Assembly (NCBI GenBank): GCA_937921835.1
Contig: CAKZVG010000664.1
Coordinates: 1 to 5,429 of the forward strand
Source: an uncultured Bryobacteraceae bacterium
GTDB lineage: Bacteria > Acidobacteriota > Terriglobia > Bryobacterales > Bryobacteraceae
Direction: 5' to 3'
DNA: 5,429 nucleotides
The notes under the pieces are model-generated. The model was given only the letters and a program-made list of their open reading frames with translations, was not told the DNA's origin and made no database searches. Numbering within the stretch: the stretch's first letter is position 1; the number at the start of each line of letters is the position of its first letter. The translations under genes and the position numbers were made by a program. Below are positions 1-5,429 of this stretch, in pieces.

Positions 1-714
1 GCCGGCCGAGCGCGGCTGGTGCGCGAGCAGTACCAAGCCGGGTTCCGCCAGTTCCGCTTCTATTTCGGCCACGACACGGATGCCGACGTGGAACTGCTCG
101 AGACGCTGTGCGGCGAGTTCGGCGCGCGCATCACCCTCACCTCGTTCGACGGCAGCGGGCTGTTCACGCTGCCCGCGTTTCTGCGCGCCTACCGGCGCCT
201 GGCCGCATTCCCGTTCGAATCCATCGAGAGCCCGGTGGACCGCGACGACGTCGAACTGATCGCCGAAGCGCGCGCCTCCATCGATCACCCCGTCTCTGAG
301 CACGTCCGGAGTCCGGAGTACGCCGTCCGGCTCATCCGCCAACGCGCCGTCGACATCTTCAATATCTCGATCACCGTGGCCGGCGGCATCGGCGGGATGC
401 TGCGTCTGTTCGCGCTGGCCGACTCGGCGAATCTCGAATGCCTCATCGGCACCACCCAGGAACTGAGCATCGCCACCGCCGCGCAAGCCCACGTGGGGGC
501 CGCGGCGCCGCGTCTGGACTACGCTTCGGACCCGGTCGGACCGCGGCTCTACCAGGCCGACGTGGTGCGGGAGCCGGTGCGCTACGAGTGCGGCCACCTG
601 CTGCTGCCCGAGGGCCCTGGGCTGGGCGTCGAACCCGATCTTGCGCTGATCGAGGCGATCCGTGCGCCGCTGAGCTCCGTGAACGACGTCAAGACCAGCT
701 TCAGCCGGGGATAA
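1..714 (+). CDS. Enolase-superfamily (mandelate racemase/muconate lactonizing enzyme-like) protein, 5'-truncated by window edge
   Basis: The frame is open from base 1 and ends at TAA 712-714, giving 237 visible residues. The family is usually about 370-400 residues, so the N-terminal capping domain lies outside the window. The visible part matches the C-terminal barrel: a GFRQFRFYFG segment where the family has its KxK motif, probable metal ligands D50 (SFDG), E76 (FESIESP) and E100 (VSEH), then a GGIGG loop at 128-132, ELSI at 154-157 and the closing EGPGLGVEPD. Known members abstract an alpha-proton from a carboxylate, acting as sugar-acid dehydratases, epimerases or cycloisomerases in the cytoplasm. 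Next to a hexuronate-type transporter and an SDR, a sugar-acid dehydratase role would be expected. However, by-eye alignment puts R19, Y21 and S123 where catalytic lysines (or MR Asp270) normally sit, so the activity is uncertain and the protein may be divergent or inactive. The fold call is firm and the reaction is not. It lies 5 bp upstream of the transporter gene. Confidence 0.85.
   Translation, partial: AGRARLVREQYQAGFRQFRFYFGHDTDADVELLETLCGEFGARITLTSFDGSGLFTLPAFLRAYRRLAAFPFESIESPVDRDDVELIAEARASIDHPVSEHVRSPEYAVRLIRQRAVDIFNISITVAGGIGGMLRLFALADSANLECLIGTTQELSIATAAQAHVGAAAPRLDYASDPVGPRLYQADVVREPVRYECGHLLLPEGPGLGVEPDLALIEAIRAPLSSVNDVKTSFSRG
707..711 (+). promoter_or_regulatory. Ribosome binding site for the MFS transporter gene
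   Basis: GGGGA lies 8 bases before the ATG at 720, inside the last codons of the upstream gene. The transporter's reading frame stays open far upstream (to about 438), so this site, together with the good N-terminal match to the hexuronate-transporter family, fixes the start at 720. Confidence 0.5.
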
Positions 715-719
715 CCGCC

Positions 720-1997
720 ATGAGTGTCGCCCGCCTCCGCTGGCTGATCCTGGCGCTGCTGTGCTCCTCGACGGCCATCAACTACATCGACCGGCAGGCG
801 CTGGCGGTGCTGCTGCCGCGGCTGCGCGAGGATCTCGGCATCTCGAGTTCGGAGTACGGCGCCATCACCACGCTTTTCCTGCTCGCTTACACCCTGGCCC
901 AGATCGCCGGCGGCATGGTGATCGACCGGCTGGGAACGCGCGCCGGTTTTGTGCTGTTCATCCTGGCCTGGTCACTGGCCGCCAGCGGCCACGCCCTGGC
1001 CGTAGGCGCGGTGTCGCTGGCCGTGCTGCGCTTCCTGCTCGGATTGAGCGAGGCCGGCAACTGGCCCGCCGGCGGCAAGGCGGTGGCCGAATGGTTCCCG
1101 CGGCACCGCCGCGCCTTCGCCATGGGCGTCTTCGACGGCGGTTCGGCGCTGGGCGCGATTCTGGCGCAGCCGCTGGTGGCCTCGCTGGCCATTCTCTTCG
1201 GGTGGCGCGCGGCGTTCGTCATCACCGGCTTGCTTGGTTTCGTGTGGGTGGCGGGATGGCTGCTGGTTTACCACCGCCCGGCCGAACATCCCTGGCTCGA
1301 CGAGAGCCAGCGGCGCGGGGTGTTGGAGGAGACCGCCGGCGCGGGCAGCCGTCCCCCGGGGGGCATGCTCGCCGCCCTCCGGCCACTGCTGGGGCAGCGC
1401 CAACTCTGGGGCCTGATGCTCACCCGCATGCTGGCGACGCCCGTGTGGTGGTTCTACGTCTTCTGGCTGCCGGACTATCTGGCCAGCGGGCGCGGCTTTT
1501 CGCTGCGCCAGATCGGCATGTTCGGCTGGATTCCGTTCCTCACCGTCGACCTCGGCAAGCTTGCCGGCGGGGCGTTGTCGGACCGCCTGCTGGCGGCGGG
1601 CAAGTCCGCCACCCTGGCGCGCAAGAGCGTAATGGCCGCCGGCGCCTTTTTCATGCTCGCGGGCGTGGAAGTGGTCGAGGCGCCCAACGCCGCGCTGGCG
1701 CTGATGTGGATCTCGATCGCGACCTTCGGCTTCGGCATGTGGAGCGCCAACATCCTGGCCCTGCACGCCGACGTGTTCCCGGCCTCCTCGATGGCCACCG
1801 CGGTCGGCTTGACCGGAACCGCGGCCTCCTTCGGCGGCGCGATCTTCACCTTCTTCATCGGCCGGCTGGTGCAGGCCTCCGGCTACGCGCCCGTGTTCGG
1901 AGCGGCGGCGGCTGTCACCGTGCTGGCGTTCTTGTGTCTGGTCTTCGTCTTGGGAAGGGTGGATTCGATCCGCCCGCGGGAGGTTGTCTCTTCATGA
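720..1997 (+). CDS. MFS transporter, ExuT/anion:cation symporter-like
   Basis: This is a 425-residue protein with about 12 hydrophobic segments, roughly at 7-30, 48-68, 76-98, 100-114, 138-159, 162-184, 229-250, 265-285, 302-320, 323-347, 358-383 and 388-412, and a polar central loop around 185-225. The signature loop between helices 2 and 3 reads GGMVIDRLGTRAG (64-76), with a weaker copy GGALSDR at 283-289. NYIDRQALAVLLP (21-33) and LGLSEAGNWPAGGKAVAEWFP (108-127, with the preceding residues) are typical of hexuronate and related organic-anion symporters. The inferred role is proton- or cation-coupled uptake of an acidic sugar across the inner membrane. The exact substrate (galacturonate, glucuronate, an aldonate or a short oligomer) cannot be read from sequence. 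Length and topology are normal for the family. Its stop overlaps the SDR start by ATGA (1994-1997), implying coupled translation. Galactonate, tartrate or phthalate-type substrates are alternatives. Confidence 0.9.
   Translation: MSVARLRWLILALLCSSTAINYIDRQALAVLLPRLREDLGISSSEYGAITTLFLLAYTLAQIAGGMVIDRLGTRAGFVLFILAWSLAASGHALAVGAVSLAVLRFLLGLSEAGNWPAGGKAVAEWFPRHRRAFAMGVFDGGSALGAILAQPLVASLAILFGWRAAFVITGLLGFVWVAGWLLVYHRPAEHPWLDESQRRGVLEETAGAGSRPPGGMLAALRPLLGQRQLWGLMLTRMLATPVWWFYVFWLPDYLASGRGFSLRQIGMFGWIPFLTVDLGKLAGGALSDRLLAAGKSATLARKSVMAAGAFFMLAGVEVVEAPNAALALMWISIATFGFGMWSANILALHADVFPASSMATAVGLTGTAASFGGAIFTFFIGRLVQASGYAPVFGAAAAVTVLAFLCLVFVLGRVDSIRPREVVSS
1978..1983 (+). promoter_or_regulatory. Ribosome binding site for the SDR gene
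   Basis: GGGAGG lies 10 bases before the ATG at 1994, within the transporter's 3' end. It supports starting the SDR at 1994, although the same frame is open for over 1 kb upstream as an out-of-frame shadow of the transporter. Confidence 0.6.
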
Positions 1998-2770
1998 GCC
2001 GCTTTGAGGAAAGCGTGGTGCTGGTGACCGGCGCCGGACGCGGGATCGGACGCGCCGCGGCGCAGTTGTTCGCCGCCGAAGGCGCGGCCGTGTTCGTCGC
2101 CGACATCGACGAAAAGCTGGCCGCCGACAGCGCCGCGGCGCTGGGTCCGCGCGCGGCCGCCTGGCCGCTCGATGTCACCGACGACGCGGGCGTGCGGATG
2201 CTGATGGCGGAGATCGGCGCGCGCCACGGCCGGCTGGACACCCTGGTAGCCAACGCCGGGCGGCTCTATTCGCTCACGACGCTCACCGCCAGCGAGGAGG
2301 ACTGGCGGGCGTGCCTGGACGTCAACCTGAAATCCGTGTGGCTGTGCGCGCGCGCCGCCCATCCCCTGCTGTCGCGCAGCGATCGCGCCTCGATCGTGGC
2401 GGTGGGCTCGGCGCAGGGTCTGCGCTCCAACCGCAACGCGTTTCCCTACTCGGCGGCCAAGGGCGGCCTGCTGGCGCTGGTGCGCTCGCTGGCGGTCGAG
2501 TACGCGCCCGCCGTGCGCGTCAACGCGGTGATCCCGGGCCAGGTGGAATCCGTCCGCACAGAGCCGTTCTTTCAAGCCTTCCGCGATCCGGAAGAGGCGC
2601 GGCGGCGGGTGCTCTCCACCTTCCCGATGCGCAGGCTGGGCAAGCCCGAGGACATCGCGCGCGCCATCGCGTTTCTCGCTTCGTCCGACGCCGGTTGGAT
2701 CACAGGGACGTTTCTCACCGTGGACGGCGGGCGCGACGCCGCGCTGCTGGATCTCTCGGACCTCAAATGA
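1994..2770 (+). CDS. Short-chain dehydrogenase/reductase (classical SDR, NAD-type)
   Basis: This is a complete 258-residue classical SDR, the usual length. Visible motifs in order: cofactor loop TGAGRGIG (12-19), acidic D37 at the end of strand 2 (VFVADID), which favours NAD(H) over NADP(H), D60-V61 near the adenine, NAG (87-89), and the catalytic tetrad N111, S139, Y152 and K156 (YSAAK). The PG of the substrate loop follows at 181-182, and GxxxxVDGG-type residues lie near the end (GTFLTVDGGR). All catalytic residues are present, so an active cytoplasmic oxidoreductase is expected. Specificity is not encoded in these motifs. Between a sugar-acid transporter and an enolase-superfamily gene, oxidation of an aldose to a lactone, or of a keto-deoxy sugar acid, is a reasonable inference; reduction of a keto-sugar is an alternative. 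Both ends overlap neighbours by 4 bp (ATGA at 1994-1997 and 2767-2770), a strong sign of translational coupling. Confidence 0.93.
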   Translation: MSRFEESVVLVTGAGRGIGRAAAQLFAAEGAAVFVADIDEKLAADSAAALGPRAAAWPLDVTDDAGVRMLMAEIGARHGRLDTLVANAGRLYSLTTLTASEEDWRACLDVNLKSVWLCARAAHPLLSRSDRASIVAVGSAQGLRSNRNAFPYSAAKGGLLALVRSLAVEYAPAVRVNAVIPGQVESVRTEPFFQAFRDPEEARRRVLSTFPMRRLGKPEDIARAIAFLASSDAGWITGTFLTVDGGRDAALLDLSDLK

Positions 2771-3897
2771 ACCCTCGCCGCACGTCCATCTGGATCGCGC
2801 CCTGGGACGCCGACGGGCGCGATCCCGGCGCGCTGCTCGACCAGCTTGAGGACTGCGGACTTCAGGCGGCGTCGCTCGCTTTGTCCTACCACGGCGGGCG
2901 GCTGCTGCTTGGCAACCATCCCAGGCGCGTGGTTTACGAGCAGCACCAGAGCGCCCTGTACTTCCACGCCGATACCAGCCGCTTCGGCGAGCCGCGTCCG
3001 GAAATCGCGCCGGAGGCGCGCGCCGCGCACGCGTTGCTCGAAGCCGCCGCGCGCCGCGGTTTTCCCGTCGAAGCCTGGACCGTGCTCTGCCACAACGACC
3101 TGCTGGGCACGCGCGACCCGTCGCTGTGCGTGCAAAACGCCTTCGGCGAAACGTACTCCTACGCGCTTTGTCCCGCCAACCCGCGGGTGTCCGATTACTG
3201 CGCCGAACTCTGCCGCCAGGTCGCGCAAGTCGAAGGCCTCGCGGGCCTCGATCTCGAGGCGCTGTCCTTCCTGGGCTACGAGCACGCTTCGCTGCACGAC
3301 AAGCGGGGCGGGGAGGCTTCCGGCATCCTCAGCGAGATGCTGTCGATCTGCCTCTGCCCGCACTGCCGCGCCGCCATGGGCCCCGGGGCGGCGGCGCTCG
3401 AGCGGCACGCGCGCCGCAATGCACGCGCCATCCTGGCGGGCGAAGAGCCGCGCGGCCTGCCGGCGGAACTCGAAATGGTGCTGATCATGCACCGCGCCGG
3501 CGCGCAGCGGCGGCTGCTCGGCCGCGTCCGGGAGGCGGTTGGCAAGACCCGCCTGAATCTCCGTCTGGCGCCCAATGAACGCTTCACCGGGGGCAAGTGC
3601 AGTCTGCCCGAGGAAGCCGTCGCGGGCGTGGTGGAGGAAGCCACGGTGACTTACTTCGGCGTACCGCTTGAAACCATCCGCCTTCAGGCCGGGCGGCTCA
3701 AGCCGCGCGGCGTCCGCATGCGCGCCGGCTTCGTCTTTCACGGACCGGACTGCCACTCGGCCGCGGACCTCGTGGACCGCATCGAGGCCCTGAGCACGCC
3801 CGTCATCGGCGGGCTTTCCTTTTATAGTTATTCGCTGGCTCAGCCACGTCACCTGGACTGGCTGCGCAGCGCGATTCATCGAGGAGTAAAACCATGA
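2767..3897 (+). CDS. Uncharacterised cysteine-rich protein, probable TIM-barrel (glycosidase-like) fold
   Basis: This is a 376-residue protein with no signal peptide or membrane segment, so probably cytoplasmic. I do not recognise a named family. What can be seen is an alternation of short hydrophobic strands and helices that suggests a (beta/alpha)8 barrel: SIWIAPW near the N-terminus, VEAWTVLCHN (101-110), LDLEALSFLGYEH (161-173), LNLRLAPNERF (263-273), TYFGVPL (295-301) and a closing GGLSFYSYS (348-356). The blocks HNDLLGTRDPSLCVQNAFGE (109-128), YALCPANP (132-139) and SLHDKRGGE (175-183) look like conserved, active-site-like loops rich in charged and polar residues. Candidate acids are D162, E164, E172 and D178. 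There are 11 cysteines, including a C-x-C-x-x-C cluster at C195, C197 and C200, which could be structural or bind metal. The ATG at 2767 overlaps the SDR stop and has only a weak GGA (2758-2760) upstream, so translation is probably coupled. Its job is unknown; a role on a sugar or its derivative is only inferred from context. Confidence 0.85.
   Translation: MNPRRTSIWIAPWDADGRDPGALLDQLEDCGLQAASLALSYHGGRLLLGNHPRRVVYEQHQSALYFHADTSRFGEPRPEIAPEARAAHALLEAAARRGFPVEAWTVLCHNDLLGTRDPSLCVQNAFGETYSYALCPANPRVSDYCAELCRQVAQVEGLAGLDLEALSFLGYEHASLHDKRGGEASGILSEMLSICLCPHCRAAMGPGAAALERHARRNARAILAGEEPRGLPAELEMVLIMHRAGAQRRLLGRVREAVGKTRLNLRLAPNERFTGGKCSLPEEAVAGVVEEATVTYFGVPLETIRLQAGRLKPRGVRMRAGFVFHGPDCHSAADLVDRIEALSTPVIGGLSFYSYSLAQPRHLDWLRSAIHRGVKP
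3881..3886 (+). promoter_or_regulatory. Ribosome binding site for the glycoside hydrolase gene
   Basis: GAGGAG lies 7 bases before the ATG at 3894. It is among the strongest Shine-Dalgarno sequences in the window and sits inside the final codons of the upstream gene, which fixes the start and suggests high or partly independent translation of the exported enzyme. Confidence 0.65.
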
Positions 3898-5303
3898 CGC
3901 GACGTTCTCTGTTCCTGACTCCCGCGCTGGCCATGGCGCAGGCGCAGGCGCCGCCGCCCGCCGCGCGCCTGCGGACCCGCCCGTCGAAGGAGATCGCGGC
4001 CTCGCCGCTCTCCATCGGCTTTGAAACATTAGACCGCGAAATGTTCGATCCCGAGCGGACCTATCCTTACCTGGCCGCGCTGGGCGTGAAGTGGGCGCGC
4101 TGCCAGACCGGCTGGGCGCGCACCGAGAAGACGAAGGGGCAGTTCGACTTCGCCTGGCTGGACCGGGTGGTGGACAGCCTGCTCGCAGGCGGCATCCAGC
4201 CCTGGTTCAACCTGGGCTACGGCAACACGCTCTACACGCCCGGCGCCGCGCACGCCTCGGCCGTGGGCTGGGCGCCGCTCAATTCCGCCGAGGCGCGCCA
4301 AGCCTGGGTGCGCTACGTCGAGACCATCGGGCGGCGCTACGCCTCCAAAGTGAAACACTGGGAGATCTGGAACGAGCCGAACATCGCCAACTTCTGGCAG
4401 CCCGAGAAGCCTTCGCCCGCGGCCTACGTGGAACTGGTGCGCATGACCGCGCCGGTGCTGCGCAAGGCCGTTCCCGGCTGTACGCTGATCGGCGGGGCGT
4501 ACGCCGGGATGGCGGCGTTCGAGTATTTCGAAGGATGCTACGAAGCCGGTCTGCTCGAGCTGGTGGACAAGATCTCCTACCATCCCTACCGCCAGATCCC
4601 GGAGGACAACTACGAAGCCGACCTGAACGCTTTTCGCGGGCTGATCGAGCGCTACAAAAAAGGCGTCGGCGTCTGGCAGGGCGAAAACGGGGCGCCATCG
4701 ACGAACACCTCGGCGGGCGCGCTGCGCCAGTTCGAGTGGGACGAAACGCGCCAGGCGAAGTGGCTGCTGCGCCGCATCCTCACGGACCTGGCGCTGGGCG
4801 TCGAACTGACCTCCTACTTCCACACCGTCGACATGGTGAACTACGTCTGGAGCAGCGGCCAGAGCGGCGCGACGAACTCCAAGGGCGTCTTGCGCGGCAT
4901 CGAGTACACGCCCAAGCCTTCCTATTACGCCTACCGCAACCTGTGCGCTCTGTTCGACGCGGAATCCGTGCGCGCCACGGACCTGCTGCTGCGGGTGGAA
5001 AACGCGGGCGCGGAGATCGATCCGCGCGCCATGCGCACGGCGGCCTGGGTCCGCAAGGGCGCGCCCATTTTCGCCTGGTGGTATCCGGGGAACCTGCAAC
5101 GTGGCTTAGCCACCACCAGCGCGCGGCTGGTCTTGTGGTCGCCCAAGGCGGTGCAACTCACCGACCCGGTCCTGGTGGACCTGCTGCACGGCGAGGTCAC
5201 GGCGCCGCCCAAGGTGGCGCGCAGCGGGCGGCAGTTCACGCTCGACGGGGTCCCGGTGAAGGATTATCCGCTGCTGATCACGGAGCGGAGCCTGGTGGTG
5301 TAG
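3894..5303 (+). CDS. Exported clan GH-A-like glycoside hydrolase (GH39/GH5-like)
   Basis: This is a 469-residue protein. It starts MTRRSLFLTPALAMAQAQA, a short twin-arginine-like signal peptide with probable cleavage after an AxA near residues 16-19, so it is likely exported. A TIM barrel spans about 40-355. It contains WARCQTGW (67-74, with R69 in the usual clan arginine position), the HWEIWNEPN motif (155-163) with E161 as the expected acid/base, the YHPY stretch (229-232) and WQGENG (261-266) with E264 as the expected nucleophile. These two glutamates, on what would be strands 4 and 7, are the hallmark of retaining clan GH-A glycosidases. From about 358 to 469 a beta-rich C-terminal domain follows, ending in DYPLLIT. 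The family number is uncertain: GH39-type xylosidase-like enzymes seem closest by eye, and GH5 or an unassigned family is possible. The inferred role is cleavage of a plant or microbial polysaccharide outside the cytoplasm, feeding the encoded transporter. The start overlaps the upstream stop by ATGA (3894-3897). Confidence 0.88.
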   Translation: MTRRSLFLTPALAMAQAQAPPPAARLRTRPSKEIAASPLSIGFETLDREMFDPERTYPYLAALGVKWARCQTGWARTEKTKGQFDFAWLDRVVDSLLAGGIQPWFNLGYGNTLYTPGAAHASAVGWAPLNSAEARQAWVRYVETIGRRYASKVKHWEIWNEPNIANFWQPEKPSPAAYVELVRMTAPVLRKAVPGCTLIGGAYAGMAAFEYFEGCYEAGLLELVDKISYHPYRQIPEDNYEADLNAFRGLIERYKKGVGVWQGENGAPSTNTSAGALRQFEWDETRQAKWLLRRILTDLALGVELTSYFHTVDMVNYVWSSGQSGATNSKGVLRGIEYTPKPSYYAYRNLCALFDAESVRATDLLLRVENAGAEIDPRAMRTAAWVRKGAPIFAWWYPGNLQRGLATTSARLVLWSPKAVQLTDPVLVDLLHGEVTAPPKVARSGRQFTLDGVPVKDYPLLITERSLVV

Positions 5304-5305
5304 GA
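5302..5305 (+). promoter_or_regulatory. Ribosome binding site for the beta-helix protein gene
   Basis: AGGA overlaps the TAG stop of the glycoside hydrolase and lies 7 bases before the ATG at 5313. It favours 5313 over the nearer ATG at 5305, whose frame gives an arginine-rich product with no family resemblance. Confidence 0.45.
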
Positions 5306-5312
5306 TGCAAGC

Positions 5313-5429
5313 ATGCAGCGGCGGGACTTTCTCGCGCTCGGCGCGGCGGGTGTGCGCGACGTGGCGGGTTTCGGCGCGGCGGGCGACGGCAAGCGCAACG
5401 ACCGCGCCCCCATCCAGCGCGCCATTGAC
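5313..5429 (+). CDS. Pectate-lyase-3/GH28-like beta-helix protein, 3'-truncated by window edge
   Basis: Thirty-nine codons run open from ATG 5313 to the last base of the window. The start MQRRDFLALGAAG carries a twin-arginine-like RRDFL motif. Residues 17-39 then match the conserved N-terminal hallmark of pectate-lyase-superfamily (Pectate_lyase_3) and GH28-type proteins: FGAAGDGK at 20-27, corresponding to the family's FGAKGDG, followed by ND and IQRAID (34-39), corresponding to DDTxAIQxAID. Such proteins fold as right-handed parallel beta-helices and cleave or bind polysaccharides such as pectin. The catalytic part is beyond the window, so the activity is unknown. The leader is unusual: only about 10 residues separate the twin arginines from the mature-like domain and no proper hydrophobic core is seen, so export is doubtful. 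The gene starts 9 bp after the glycoside hydrolase stop and is probably in the same operon. Confidence 0.75.
   Translation, partial: MQRRDFLALGAAGVRDVAGFGAAGDGKRNDRAPIQRAID
5338..5383 (+). repeat. In-frame 13-bp direct repeat in the 5' end of the beta-helix gene
   Basis: TCGGCGCGGCGGG occurs exactly at 5338-5350 and again at 5371-5383, a spacing of 33 bp or 11 codons, so both copies are read in the same frame (LGAAG at residues 9-13 and FGAAG at 20-24). A shorter GCGGCGGG core is also present at 5318-5325. Slippage or recombination between the two copies would remove or add 11 residues without shifting frame. In such GC-rich DNA chance similarity is possible, and GAxG is a conserved family motif in the second copy. 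Confidence 0.6.

Noticed and set aside
972..1766. Antisense open frame of 264 codons inside the transporter
   Set aside because: It has a low-complexity Gln/Gly/Ala/Arg-rich composition and no plausible domain, while the sense strand encodes a full MFS protein.
3349..3366. CxCxxC cluster in the unknown barrel protein as an iron-sulfur or zinc-finger domain
   Set aside because: Only three closely spaced cysteines are visible and no paired fourth ligand motif is evident, so I note it as a possible metal site but do not call a domain.
3820..3831. AT-rich patch TTTTATAGTTAT resembling a -10 promoter element before the glycoside hydrolase
   Set aside because: It encodes the FYSY strand of the barrel protein, and the position 17 bases upstream (CCGTCA) is not a convincing -35 element. 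A weak internal promoter cannot be excluded.
2572..4029. Long antisense open frame of 485 codons on the - strand
   Set aside because: It lies opposite three well-supported genes, its translation is rich in Arg, Ala, Gly and Gln without recognisable motifs, and long antisense frames are expected in GC-rich coding DNA.
4025..4045. Inverted repeat AACATT / AATGTT with a 9-base gap
   Set aside because: It has only 6-bp arms within coding sequence of the glycoside hydrolase and no match to a known operator; probably chance.
4029..5099. Antisense open frame of 356 codons on the - strand
   Set aside because: It is a shadow of the glycoside hydrolase gene, whose catalytic motifs are clear on the + strand; the antisense product has no family resemblance.
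5305..5427. Alternative ATG at 5305 as the start of the last gene
   Set aside because: That frame reads as an Arg/Ala/Ser-rich sequence with no known motif, whereas the frame from 5313 gives the beta-helix hallmark and a better-spaced Shine-Dalgarno.

Overview
The window is a dense, GC-rich stretch of bacterial DNA in which every base lies in or within a few bases of a gene, and all six genes are on the + strand. Twin-arginine-like N-termini on exported carbohydrate enzymes, an ExuT-like transporter, an enolase-superfamily sugar-acid enzyme and an SDR in one cluster resemble polysaccharide-degradation loci of Acidobacteriota (Solibacter/Bryobacter-like). The lineage is inferred from style and recall only; no rRNA or other marker gene is present.

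Layout: (1) 1-714, the C-terminal barrel of a mandelate racemase/muconate lactonizing enzyme-type protein, its 5' end cut by the window edge; (2) 720-1997, a 12-helix major facilitator transporter of the hexuronate/anion:cation symporter type; (3) 1994-2770, a classical NAD-type short-chain dehydrogenase/reductase; (4) 2767-3897, a cysteine-rich, probably cytoplasmic, TIM-barrel-like protein of no family I can name; (5) 3894-5303, an exported clan GH-A-like glycoside hydrolase; (6) 5313-5429, the start of a pectate-lyase-3/GH28-like beta-helix protein, cut by the right edge. Gaps or overlaps between genes are 5 bp, then three ATGA stop/start overlaps of 4 bp, then 9 bp. No room remains for internal terminators, and I see no convincing internal promoter, so this reads as one translationally coupled operon.

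Inferred joint function: genes 5 and 6 would cleave a plant or microbial polysaccharide outside the cytoplasm, gene 2 would import the released acidic sugar or short product, and genes 3 and 1 would oxidise and dehydrate or isomerise it. Gene 4 is the unknown member, embedded in the coupled part of the operon. The most notable points are the apparent loss of the canonical catalytic lysines in gene 1, the unnamed gene 4 family, and the very short twin-arginine leader of gene 6 associated with an in-frame 13-bp direct repeat.
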